Shown piece by piece: positions 44,428 to 52,479 of a DNA stretch of 64,000 bases. Positions within the stretch are counted from its first letter, which is position 1. Each line of letters starts with the position of its first letter. The stretch lies in contig UCLB01000020.1 in NCBI GenBank assembly GCA_900473205.1, forward strand, positions 243,178 through 307,177, read 5' to 3'. The notes beneath the pieces are model-generated. The model did not search any database, was not told the origin of the DNA, and saw only the letters and a program-made list of their open reading frames with translations. Origin of the DNA: Hyphomicrobiales bacterium (GTDB taxonomy: Bacteria; Pseudomonadota; Alphaproteobacteria; Rhizobiales; Rhizobiaceae). Both the position numbers and the translations under genes were made by a program.

Positions 44428-44441
44428 TTGATTTGGATCAA
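44428..44441. promoter_or_regulatory. FixK/FNR-type box upstream of fixN
   Basis: TTGA-TTTGGA-TCAA is an exact TTGA-N6-TCAA site, 116 bp upstream of the fixN start. Confidence 0.88.
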
Positions 44442-44507
44442 GTTGGGGGTCGGAGGGGCGGCAATCGGGCGCCAGAGCGCTACATTATAGGGCGGCGGGT
44501 GTGGCTC

Positions 44508-44704
44508 CCCCCCTCTGCCCTGCCGGGCATCTCCCCCTCAGGTGGGGAGATTGGCTGGGCGCTTGCTCCTTGCCCCATCAAGGCCTTTGCGAAAGCCTCT
44601 CAGCTAGAAACATTGCCGCCTCAGCGACGTTAAAGATGGCCGATAGCTAACCGCGATTCGATCTCCCCACCTGAGGGGGAGATGTCCGGCAGGACAGAGG
44701 GGGG
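44508..44704. repeat. Long inverted-repeat intergenic element (rhizobial mosaic/RIME-like)
   Basis: Two 44-bp arms (44508-44551 and 44661-44704) are inverted copies differing at two positions and enclose 109 bp. Each arm contains its own palindrome, ATCTCCCC-N7-GGGGAGAT, and ends in a C6 or G6 run next to a CTGCC/GGCAG segment. This style of repeat is widespread between genes in Rhizobium and Agrobacterium. There is no ORF inside. It lies between fixN and cobU and could form a large hairpin in RNA. Confidence 0.85.
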
Positions 44705-44744
44705 TGAACCACGCACTCTGCCGATCGCATGGGCGAAACAGCCC

Positions 44745-45269
44745 CTACCCCTTCATCCGCAACGGCAACCCCGCCGCCACGAAATAAACCTCCCGCGCCA
44801 CAGCCGCGATCTGCTGGTGCAGCCGCCCGGCATGGTCGCGAAACTCCCGCGCCATCCGATTGTCAGGCACGATCCCCAACCCAACCTCGTTGGACACGAA
44901 AACAATCTTCGCCCGCGCAGTCCCGACATGCGCAACCAACGGAGCAAAGGCTGACTCAACATCACACCCTTCCTCCATCATCAGGTTCGTCACCCAAAGC
45001 GTCAGGCAATCGACGAGAATGACGTTTTCCGGCTGGTCCAGCCGCTGCAACACATCCGTCAGAGCAAGCGGCTCTTCATGCGTCGTCCACACGTCGCCGC
45101 GGCGCTCGCGGTGGTGGGAAATGCGGTCTTTCATCTCATCGTCCCAGGCACGACCGGTGGCGATGTAATGTGCGGCGCCCTCGCCTGAGAGAACCAGATT
45201 TTCGGCAAAGGCCGACTTGCCGGAGCGCGCGCCGCCCAGCACAAGCACAGAGCGGGATGCGTCAGTCAT
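44745..45269 (-). CDS. cobU: Bifunctional adenosylcobinamide kinase / adenosylcobinamide-phosphate guanylyltransferase
   Basis: Phosphorylates adenosylcobinamide and then transfers GMP to it in late B12 synthesis (CobU; CobP in aerobic-pathway species). The 174-residue protein has P-loop [25 protein letters not shown], the catalytic-histidine region [30 protein letters not shown] and [17 protein letters not shown] (ATG 45267-45269) is used as the start; an ATG 12 nt upstream is possible and neither has a strong ribosome-binding site. No other cob gene is in the window. No cobalamin riboswitch was seen upstream. Confidence 0.95.
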   Translation of the reverse strand: MTDASRSVLVLGGARSGKSAFAENLVLSGEGAAHYIATGRAWDDEMKDRISHHRERRGDVWTTHEEPLALTDVLQRLDQPENVILVDCLTLWVTNLMMEEGCDVESAFAPLVAHVGTARAKIVFVSNEVGLGIVPDNRMAREFRDHAGRLHQQIAAVAREVYFVAAGLPLRMKG

Positions 45270-45794
45270 GAGAATTGCCATGTGATGTCGAAAGAGAAGA
45301 TCCGGCAGCCATTGCGATGTTTATCGCAAGCCTTGAAGCCGTCAGCATGAAAAGAGAACGATTCGTAGATATGGAGGCGTTCTCCCGGTCAATCATGCCA
45401 TGCTGTCGCGGTGATCTATCGATATTTGCCTACCCGCCCGCACCATGCGGACATGTCGATAAACGCAGTCGAAGAAAAGCGCCGGATCGTCTTAAATAAG
45501 GTAGGGATGGCAGGGTCTCTTGTCAATTTCCGACAAGCAAAAACCGCGCTGCATCGAGACGCAAACGCGGTCTTGGGTGCCCCTGAAACTTAAAGAGGCA
45601 AAAGCAGCACCGGTACGCAAAACCAAATCCGGCGTGCACCCACAGTCATAGCGGCACATTCTTACCGGATGGTTAGCGCGAACATGAAAAGCTTTCACCT
45701 ATCGATTTTTTCACCCAGATTGCCATGCACCCAAATCGCATCAATATTGGGCCGGGAGATTCGGAACGGACAGGACAGAGGTTAGACAGCCACC
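45270..45794. other. 525-bp intergenic region with a minus-strand terminator
   Basis: Short frames here lack ribosome-binding sites and family resemblance. The region holds CTTGTC/GACAAG (a perfect 6-bp hairpin) beside the terminator-like structure listed next, and the presumed promoters of cobU and the DUF599 gene. Confidence 0.5.
45543..45571 (-). terminator. Orphan minus-strand terminator-like hairpin
   Basis: ACCGCG and CGCGGT pair; read on the minus strand the stem is followed by TTTTTGC. No minus-strand gene lies upstream, since the next gene (45795) is on the plus strand, so it may end a small RNA starting between about 45600 and 45790. Confidence 0.5.
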
Positions 45795-46481
45795 ATGACG
45801 ATCATCGATTACGTAGCCCTCGTCGTTTTCGTCGCGCTTTGGTGGTCCTATACCTATGTCACGACAGCGAAGACGCCGTTTTCGCGCACCAGCCTCAATC
45901 AGGCCATGGGCGAGCGTCGCCGCAAGTGGATTTACAATTCGCTGACCCGCGATCTGAAGATGATCGACACCCAGATCATGGCCGGCCTGCAAAACGGCAC
46001 GGCGTTCTTTGCCTCCACCTCCATCTTCGCCATCGGTGGCTGTTTCGCTCTTCTGGGCGCGACCGACCGGGTGGAATCGGTGTTTCGCGACATGCCCTTC
46101 GTGCAATATGGCGGTCGCACAGCATTCGAAATCAAGGTCATAGGCCTGACATGCCTATTCGGCTATGCTTTCTTCAAATTCGGCTGGTCGTATCGCCTGT
46201 TCAACTATTGCACCATCCTCTTCGGCGGAATGCCGATGCTGCACGAGGCGAATGCCAACCGCGAAGCGGCGGAACGCGCAGCGGAAAACGTCATCCGCAT
46301 GAACATCATCGCCGCCAAGAATTTCAATGACGGGCTTAGAACCATCTTCCTGTCCATCGGTTATCTCGGCTGGTTCATCAGCCCTTATGTCTTCATGGCA
46401 TCCACCCTCATCATCACGGTGGCGCTACTGCGGCGGCAGTTTTTCTCCGAAGCGCGCCGCGCCATCATGGACGATTTCTGA
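45795..46481 (+). CDS. DUF599 family integral membrane protein
   Basis: A 228-residue protein with four predicted helices. The DUF599 pattern is clear: YVALVVFVALWWSYTYV, a cytoplasmic segment with SLNQAMGERRRKWIYNSLTRD (in parts), NGTAFFASTSIFAIGG and FKFGWSYRLFNYCTILFGGMP. The family has no known function. The C-terminus is basic (EARRAIMDDF). It precedes a DUF1624 gene by 72 bp on the same strand. Confidence 0.88.
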   Translation: MTIIDYVALVVFVALWWSYTYVTTAKTPFSRTSLNQAMGERRRKWIYNSLTRDLKMIDTQIMAGLQNGTAFFASTSIFAIGGCFALLGATDRVESVFRDMPFVQYGGRTAFEIKVIGLTCLFGYAFFKFGWSYRLFNYCTILFGGMPMLHEANANREAAERAAENVIRMNIIAAKNFNDGLRTIFLSIGYLGWFISPYVFMASTLIITVALLRRQFFSEARRAIMDDF

Positions 46482-46553
46482 TTGCCATGAAATTGCCGCA
46501 CTTCGCAGGCGAAGCGCTGGCACCAGACTGTAACCGTTGCAAAGGACGGATGA

Positions 46554-47522
46554 ATGAGTAACGCTCCGGCAGATGCAACGGCAACACAGGGCAAAGGCCG
46601 TATCGGCGCGCTGGATACGCTGCGTGGCATCGCGCTCATCGCCATGGCAAGCTACCATTTCACCTGGGATCTGGAGATGTTCGCCTATCTCGATCCCGGC
46701 ACGGCGACGCAGGGCTGGTGGCGAATCTATGCCCGCGCAATCGCAAGCTCGTTTTTGTTTCTGGCCGGTTTCAGCCTGTATCTCGCCCATCGGCGCGGCA
46801 TAAACTGGCCGTCTTTCGGCAAGCGCTTTGCGATGGTTGCAGGCGCTGCCCTGCTGATTTCAGTCGCGACCTATTTCGCAGTGCCGGATGGCTGGATATT
46901 CTTCGGCATTCTGCACAATATCGCAGCCGCCAGCCTCATCGGCCTGCTCTTCCTGCGCCTGCCCTTCTTTCTAACTCTGGTGGCTGCCGCGCTCGCATTG
47001 CTGGCACCGCAATATCTGAGTTCGGATAGTTTCAATACCATTTGGCTGTCATGGATCGGCCTTTCCACTGTGCCGCCGCGCTCCAATGATTACGTGCCTG
47101 TTCTGCCGTTTCTAGCGCCGTTTCTTCTGGGGCTGGCGGTCTCGCAATTCGTCACGCCACGCGGCTGGCTGAATCGCTTCAGAAAGCCTAGCGGCAAGCG
47201 CAATCTGCTCGCTCTCTTCGGTCGTCACAGCCTGCTGTTTTATATCGTCCACCAGCCGATCCTGATCGGCATCGTTTATCTGGCGTCGCTTATCGCCCCG
47301 CCACCGCCGGTGGATCAGGTCGAAGCCTATAAGAGAAGCTGTGAGGCAAGCTGCATGCAGCAGCAGAATGGTCTGGAACTGTGCCAGAGCTTTTGCGGAT
47401 GCACGCTGGAAAAACTTCAGGCCGAAAACCTGTTCGACTCTATGATGTCCAACAGCCTTCAGCCTGAGCAGCAGTCAAAGATTGGCGAGATTGGCGCGCA
47501 GTGTTCGAACCAGATCCAATAA
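46554..47522 (+). CDS. DUF1624 (heparan-alpha-glucosaminide N-acetyltransferase-like) membrane protein with Cys-rich tail
   Basis: A 322-residue protein with about seven membrane helices. RIGALDTLRGIALIAMASYHFTWDLE (in parts) is the DUF1624/acyltransferase-3-like start, in which the histidine is the likely acyl-transfer residue. FGRHSLLFYIVHQPILI closes the membrane domain. The last 69 residues form a hydrophilic segment with six cysteines (263, 267, 277, 281, 283, 317), including CEASC and CQSFCGC, that the core family does not need. The ATG at 46554 follows AAGGACGG. Acceptor substrate unknown. Confidence 0.87.
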   Translation: MSNAPADATATQGKGRIGALDTLRGIALIAMASYHFTWDLEMFAYLDPGTATQGWWRIYARAIASSFLFLAGFSLYLAHRRGINWPSFGKRFAMVAGAALLISVATYFAVPDGWIFFGILHNIAAASLIGLLFLRLPFFLTLVAAALALLAPQYLSSDSFNTIWLSWIGLSTVPPRSNDYVPVLPFLAPFLLGLAVSQFVTPRGWLNRFRKPSGKRNLLALFGRHSLLFYIVHQPILIGIVYLASLIAPPPPVDQVEAYKRSCEASCMQQQNGLELCQSFCGCTLEKLQAENLFDSMMSNSLQPEQQSKIGEIGAQCSNQIQ

Positions 47523-47525
47523 GAA

Positions 47526-47912
47526 TCAGGTGCCGACGCCGATTTCGGCGAGGCGCGTGAGACAGGCCTCTTCGACATTGTCGAGCTCGGCCAGCGTCTC
47601 TTCGATGTCCTTGCGCTTCTGGCGCAGGTCGGCGCGCTTCTCGTCAACCTTCTTCATCAGAAGTTCGAGTTGCCCGGATTCGCCCGGCGGCTCCTTATAG
47701 ACCTGAATGATTTCGCGAATTTCAGCGATGGTGAAGCCGATACGGCGACCACGAAGGATTTCCTGAATGAGCCTGCGGTCAGCCATGCGGAAAAGCCGCG
47801 TGCGGCCCCGACGTTCAGGGTGGATCAGACCCTCATCCTCGTAAAAGCGAAGGGTGCGGGTGGAGACCCCGAATTCACGCGTCAGTTCCGTAATGCTATA
47901 ATACTTGTTCAA
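47526..47912 (-). CDS. MerR-family transcriptional regulator
   Basis: A 128-residue regulator. The N-terminal MerR HTH reads YSITELTREFGVSTRTLRFYEDEGLI, then RRLIQEILRGRRIGFTIAEI, followed by a coiled-coil dimerisation helix (about residues 78-115). There are no conserved C-terminal cysteines for metal sensing. The sequence resembles the LiuR type that controls branched-chain amino acid breakdown, but no such genes are nearby. The start is a TTG (47910-47912) with GGATGAAG upstream; no in-frame ATG exists close by. Convergent with the DUF1624 gene. Confidence 0.88.
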   Translation of the reverse strand: MNKYYSITELTREFGVSTRTLRFYEDEGLIHPERRGRTRLFRMADRRLIQEILRGRRIGFTIAEIREIIQVYKEPPGESGQLELLMKKVDEKRADLRQKRKDIEETLAELDNVEEACLTRLAEIGVGT

Positions 47913-48076
47913 AGCTTCATCCGATTCTGGAGCACAGGACCGAAAATGACGGGCGATTTTCGGATTATCCGTTGCTCAAACAACAAGATAGAATGACGAA
48001 GCGCGATACGCCTCACAACTCTCCTTTATTAGAAACACTATGATTGACCTTCACGTAAAAGTCAATTTTCAAGCAT

Positions 48077-49504
48077 TTAGATCGGAACGCCGAACCACCA
48101 GGTCGCAAGACCGAGAAACGAGAAGAAACCGACAATGTCGGTGACGGCGGTGACGAAGACAGCCGATGACACAGCGGGGTCCGCACCGAATTTATCCAGC
48201 AGCAGTGGAATGATGATGCCGGCGATGGCCGCTGCAAACATGTTGATCAGCATGGCGGTCGCGATAATACCGCCCAGATTGACATCATGGAACCACAGAC
48301 CTGCGATGACGCCAATGGCACAGCCGAACAGCGCACCGTTTAGCAGCCCCACCCCCGCTTCGCGTCGGATGATGCGGGCGGCGTTGTGGATATCGAGGTT
48401 TCTGGTCGCCAGCGCGCGCACGGAAACGGTCATGGTCTGGGAGCCAGCATTGCCGCCCATTCCGGCAACGATCGGCATCAAAACGGCGAGCGCCACGATC
48501 TGCTCGATTGTCGCGTCGAAAAGCCCGATGACGGATGCGGCCATGAAGGCCGTGATGAGATTGACCGCCAGCCATGGCACGCGGGAGCGTGACGTCACGG
48601 CAATGGAGTCGGAAAGCTCTTCGTCACCCACACCACCAAGGCGCAGCAAGTCTTCTTCCGCTTCTTCCTGAATGACGTCCACCACGTCATCGATGGTCAG
48701 CACGCCGACCAGACGGCCATTGTCATCCACCACCGCAGCCGACAAAAGGTCGTATTGCTCGAAAAGCTGTGCGGCCTCTTCCTGGTCCATCTCCGCTGCA
48801 ATGGGATGGTTGGTCTCGTGCATGATCGATTCGACCTTCACCTGCCGCTTGGAGCGCAGCAGACGGTCGAGATCAAGCGCGCCGACCAGTTTGAAGGTCG
48901 GGTCGACAACGAAGATTTGCGAGAAGGATTCCGGCAGTTCTTCTTCTTCGCGCATATAGTCGATGGTCTGCCCGACGGTCCAGAAAGGCGGAACCGCCAC
49001 GAATTCCGTCTGCATGCGGCGACCAGCCGAGCTTTCCGGATAATCCAGCGCGCGCAGCAACCTAACACGCTCGGTAAATGGCATTTGCGCGAGAATATCT
49101 TCGCGGTCTTCGCGGTCGAGGTCTTCGAGAATGTAGACGGCGTCGTCCGAATCCATCTCGCCGATACCGGCGGCGATCTGGTCGTTCGGCATCTGCTCCA
49201 CGATGTCGAGGCGGATGGCTTCATCCACCTCGGTCAGCGCTGTCATGTCGAAGTCGGAGCCCAGCAGCCGCACCATGGCGTGGCGCTGTTCCGGCAGAAT
49301 GGATTCGAGCAGGTCACCCAGTTCCGATTCGTGCAGCCGGGCTACATTCTGCCGCAGGAACAGCACGTCGCGATCCGCAATCGCAGCGCCGACCATCGCC
49401 AGAAAATCGGACCGTATCGATCCGTCTTCGGCATAGATATCCGCCATGATTTCCGGCCTTTTGGCGTCTTCCGGCACGGAATGATGGTCGTCGGTCTGTG
49501 TCAA
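48077..49504 (-). CDS. mgtE: Magnesium transporter MgtE
   Basis: A 475-residue Mg2+ channel. The N-terminal superhelical MgtE-N domain runs to about residue 145 (LLESILPEQRHAMVRLL, MDSDDAVYILEDL). Two CBS domains follow (VDPTFKLVGALDLDRLL, VDDNGRLVGVLTIDDVV), then five membrane helices with the pore motif PIVAGMGGNAGSQTMTV. The start is a TTG at 49502-49504 with AAAGGGG upstream; an ATG at 49447 (MADIYAED) is the alternative. A nested inverted repeat at 49568-49628 lies in the likely leader and may regulate it. Confidence 0.95.
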   Translation of the reverse strand: MTQTDDHHSVPEDAKRPEIMADIYAEDGSIRSDFLAMVGAAIADRDVLFLRQNVARLHESELGDLLESILPEQRHAMVRLLGSDFDMTALTEVDEAIRLDIVEQMPNDQIAAGIGEMDSDDAVYILEDLDREDREDILAQMPFTERVRLLRALDYPESSAGRRMQTEFVAVPPFWTVGQTIDYMREEEELPESFSQIFVVDPTFKLVGALDLDRLLRSKRQVKVESIMHETNHPIAAEMDQEEAAQLFEQYDLLSAAVVDDNGRLVGVLTIDDVVDVIQEEAEEDLLRLGGVGDEELSDSIAVTSRSRVPWLAVNLITAFMAASVIGLFDATIEQIVALAVLMPIVAGMGGNAGSQTMTVSVRALATRNLDIHNAARIIRREAGVGLLNGALFGCAIGVIAGLWFHDVNLGGIIATAMLINMFAAAIAGIIIPLLLDKFGADPAVSSAVFVTAVTDIVGFFSFLGLATWWFGVPI

Positions 49505-49567
49505 CGTGCGCCCCTTTTTCCGGCTGAGTGGCCTGCTTCGCGAAAGCGCAGGAGAATGGCTTTTAAA

Positions 49568-49628
49568 AGCACAATGTCAACAACAGGATAGGACAAAAGA
49601 AGTTGCAATTTCCTATCCGAACTGTGCT
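49568..49628 (-). promoter_or_regulatory. Nested inverted repeat upstream of mgtE (candidate regulatory leader)
   Basis: Inner arms GGATAGGA (49586-49593) and TCCTATCC (49611-49618) are perfect, with a 17-nt spacer. Outer arms AGCACA (49568-49573) and TGTGCT (49623-49628) are also perfect. The structure lies 64-124 nt before the mgtE start. It does not look like an M-box to me. Confidence 0.5.
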
Positions 49629-49828
49629 CTGCGACGAGGTTTTCCATTAACCAGTCGTGAAACAGTCTCGCGGATTTGAACGCCCGGGTGAAGTCACCGT
49701 AAAGTTACGAGTTGACATATGGTAGTTATGCGGGAATCTGAGGCAAAGCGCCGCAATAACAATCGATCCGGTTGGCACCGGAAACGAGCGGCGCAAAAAG
49801 AAAAACAGATCAGAAAGAGACCTATCAA

Positions 49829-52138
49829 ATGGGCAAGATGGATTTCATCGGTAAGGCCTCCTCCGCTGCGGGCGGTTGGGGTGCACTCAAAAGCGTCGGC
49901 AAGCGTCTTCTGGAATCGGGCGCACCGATTTCCGGCGCAAGAACCCTGTTGAAAGCCAATCAGCCTGATGGTTTCGATTGCCCCGGCTGCGCATGGGGTG
50001 ACCCCGAACACGGCTCCTCCTTCGAGTTCTGCGAAAACGGCGTGAAGGCCGTTGCGTGGGAAGCAACCGAAGCCCGCGTTCCGCCAGACTTCTTCGCCAA
50101 CCACAAGGTGGCAGAGCTTCGCACATGGTCGGATTACAGCTTGGAAAAGCAAGGCCGCCTCACCGACCCACTGCGTTACGACCGCGCGACCGACAAATAC
50201 CTGCCGGTTTCCTGGGACGATGCCTTTGCTGAAATCGGCGGCGTTCTGAAGAGCCTCGACAGCCCTGACCGCGCCGAGTTCTACACATCCGGTCGCGCCT
50301 CCAACGAAGCAGCCTTCCTCTACCAGCTGATGGTTCGCCTTTACGGCACCAACAATTTCCCCGACTGTTCCAACATGTGCCATGAAGCCAGCGGCGTTGG
50401 CCTGAAGGCCTCCGTCGGCGTCGGCAAGGGCACGGTTCTCTTGGAAGACTTCGAAAAGGCGGATGCCATTTTCGTCATCGGTCAGAACCCCGGCACCAAC
50501 CATCCGCGCATGCTGGGTGACCTGCGCCGTGCGGCCATTCGTGGCGCGCGCATTGCCGTGTTCAACCCTATCCGCGAAAAGGGTCTGGAGCGCTTCACCG
50601 ACCCGCAGGACAAGCTGGAAATGATCACCGGCGGCAACACAAAGATTGCCACCAATTATTACCAGCCACGCCAGGGCGGCGACATGGCTGCCGTGCGCGG
50701 CATGAGCAAGGCTGTCTTCGCGGCTGACGAAGCCGCCCGCGCGGCTGGCAAGCCTGCCATCATCGATTATGACTTCTTGGCAGAACACGCTGTCGAGTTC
50801 GAAGCCTATCGCGCCGCCGTCGAGGCAACCAGCTGGGAAACCATTCTCGACCAGTCTGGCCTGACGCGTGAGCAGATCGAGGAAGCTGCTTCCATCTATA
50901 TGGCATCCAACGCCGTCATCACCACATGGGCGATGGGTGTTACGCAGCACAAGCATTCTGTCATCACGATCCGTGAGATCACCAACTTCATGCTGCTGCG
51001 CGGCAATATTGGTCGTCCCGGCGCTGGCCTCTGCCCCGTGCGTGGTCACTCCAACGTGCAGGGCGACCGCACCGTTGGTATCGACGAGAAGGCCCCACCT
51101 GCCCTGCTCGACGCACTGGAAAAGGAACTGGGCGTGCCAATGCCGCGTAACCGTGGCCACAACACGGTCGAAGCCATCAGCGCCATGCTGGATGGCAAGG
51201 CACAGGCCTTCATCGCGCTGGGCGGCAACTTCCTGCGCGCCACGCCGGATAGCCCGCTCATCATCAAGGCGTTCGAAAAGCAGAAGCTGACGGTCAACAT
51301 CGCCACCAAGCTCAACCACTCGCATCTGGTGCCGGGTGAAACATCCTTCATCCTGCCCTGCCTTGGCCGTACTGAAATCGACCGCAACTCGCAGGGCAAG
51401 TCGCAGATCGTGACCGTGGAAGATTCCATGAGCATGGTGCATGGCTCCGGTGGTATCAACGAGCCCGCCTCGCCTGAACTGCGCTCTGAAGTCGCCATCA
51501 TCGCGGGTATCGCAGCCGCGACGCTCGGCAATGAGCGCGTTCAGTGGGCAAAGCTGGCCGACGATTACGATCTCATCCGCGATATGATCTCCCGCGTTCT
51601 GCCGGGCTTCCATGAATTCAACGAGCGTGTACGCGTGCCGCGTGGTTTCCACCTGCGCAATGCGGCAGCAGAACGCGAATGGAACACGCCTGCCAAGAAG
51701 GCCACCTTCTTCACCGGCCCGCTGCCGGAAAAGACGGACCATCAGGAAGCGCTCTCTAAAGAGGGCATCTTCGTTCTGCAGACCTTCCGCAGCCACGACC
51801 AGTACAACACCACGATTTACGGCATGGATGACCGGTATCGCGGCGTCTATGGCGAGCGGCAGGTGATTTTCATGAACCCGAAGGACATGGAAAAGCTGGG
51901 CGCGCATGCCAAGCAGCGTGTGAATGTCATCGGTGAATATGGCGATGGCGTCGAGCGCATTGCGGAAAACTTCCGCCTCGTGCCCTACAACATTCCCGAA
52001 GGCAGCGTCGGTGGTTATTATCCTGAGCTGAACGTTCTGGTGCCACTGCACAGCTACGGCGAAGGCAGCTTCACGCCGACATCGAAATCCGTTCTGGTCT
52101 CGGTTCGCCTGCGCACAGAGGCAGAGGCCGCCCGATGA
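49829..52138 (+). CDS. FdhF/YdeP family molybdopterin oxidoreductase
   Basis: A 769-residue cytoplasmic protein of the formate-dehydrogenase-alpha-like (YdeP) group. There is a Cys pair near the N-terminus (FDCPGCAWG), molybdopterin-domain blocks SGRASNEAAFLYQLMVRLYG (in parts), NNFPDCSNMCHEASG, FVIGQNPGTNHPRM, GNIGRPGAGLCPVRGHSNVQG (in parts), and a C-terminal MopB-binding domain (FVLQTFRSHDQYNTTIYG). E. coli YdeP is linked to acid resistance; the true substrate of the group is not settled. The ATG at 49829 follows an AGAAAGAGA stretch. The stop overlaps the next start (ATGA). Confidence 0.92.
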   Translation: MGKMDFIGKASSAAGGWGALKSVGKRLLESGAPISGARTLLKANQPDGFDCPGCAWGDPEHGSSFEFCENGVKAVAWEATEARVPPDFFANHKVAELRTWSDYSLEKQGRLTDPLRYDRATDKYLPVSWDDAFAEIGGVLKSLDSPDRAEFYTSGRASNEAAFLYQLMVRLYGTNNFPDCSNMCHEASGVGLKASVGVGKGTVLLEDFEKADAIFVIGQNPGTNHPRMLGDLRRAAIRGARIAVFNPIREKGLERFTDPQDKLEMITGGNTKIATNYYQPRQGGDMAAVRGMSKAVFAADEAARAAGKPAIIDYDFLAEHAVEFEAYRAAVEATSWETILDQSGLTREQIEEAASIYMASNAVITTWAMGVTQHKHSVITIREITNFMLLRGNIGRPGAGLCPVRGHSNVQGDRTVGIDEKAPPALLDALEKELGVPMPRNRGHNTVEAISAMLDGKAQAFIALGGNFLRATPDSPLIIKAFEKQKLTVNIATKLNHSHLVPGETSFILPCLGRTEIDRNSQGKSQIVTVEDSMSMVHGSGGINEPASPELRSEVAIIAGIAAATLGNERVQWAKLADDYDLIRDMISRVLPGFHEFNERVRVPRGFHLRNAAAEREWNTPAKKATFFTGPLPEKTDHQEALSKEGIFVLQTFRSHDQYNTTIYGMDDRYRGVYGERQVIFMNPKDMEKLGAHAKQRVNVIGEYGDGVERIAENFRLVPYNIPEGSVGGYYPELNVLVPLHSYGEGSFTPTSKSVLVSVRLRTEAEAAR

Positions 52139-52467
52139 ATGACGATCAATCCGCCGCGCGCTTTCTGGCCGTGGTGGAACAGATCAGCCAAACGGCCCCG
52201 GTTGCGCTCGACGCCAACGGGGCCGCGCTCATTGCAGCGGTTCACCTTGGCATCGGCAGTGACAGTCGCAGCCTTTCCAACAGGCTGGGCATCGCCCATG
52301 CGTTGGTGCTGCGGGAAATCAACGGTCTCTCCGTCCGCATGCTGACCATTGTCAAGCGAGATCCGCGGACGCAGCGGACATGGGTGGAACTGACGGATGA
52401 GGCGGTGTCTCTTGCGCAATCCGCGTCCGAATTCCTGCTCAAAAGCTCGCTTTCAGCCACAGAATAA
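52135..52467 (+). CDS. Small MarR/winged-helix-like protein coupled to the FdhF/YdeP gene
   Basis: A 110-residue protein whose middle and end resemble a winged helix: SRSLSNRLGIAHALVLREINGL as helix-turn-helix, MLTIVKRDPRTQRTWVELTDEA as the wing, and a final helix. It lacks the N-terminal dimerisation helix of full MarR proteins. Its ATG overlaps the stop of the oxidoreductase gene (ATGA), and the deformylase-like gene begins 12 bp after it. It may be an operon regulator or a structural partner; sequence does not decide. Confidence 0.7.
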   Translation: MNDDQSAARFLAVVEQISQTAPVALDANGAALIAAVHLGIGSDSRSLSNRLGIAHALVLREINGLSVRMLTIVKRDPRTQRTWVELTDEAVSLAQSASEFLLKSSLSATE

Positions 52468-52479
52468 ACGGAACGCCTT

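Noticed and set aside
45270-45794. Cobalamin riboswitch in front of cobU
   Set aside because: I looked for the B12-box and the expected multi-stem layout on the minus strand and found neither.
49505-49700. M-box magnesium riboswitch ahead of mgtE
   Set aside because: The nested repeat does not show the long conserved core of the M-box, so it is reported only as an unassigned inverted repeat.
49694-52051. A 785-codon minus-strand open frame covering nearly the whole FdhF/YdeP gene
   Set aside because: It mirrors the real gene, has no family motif, and arises from GC-rich codon structure. The plus-strand frame has clear molybdopterin domains and a coupled downstream gene.
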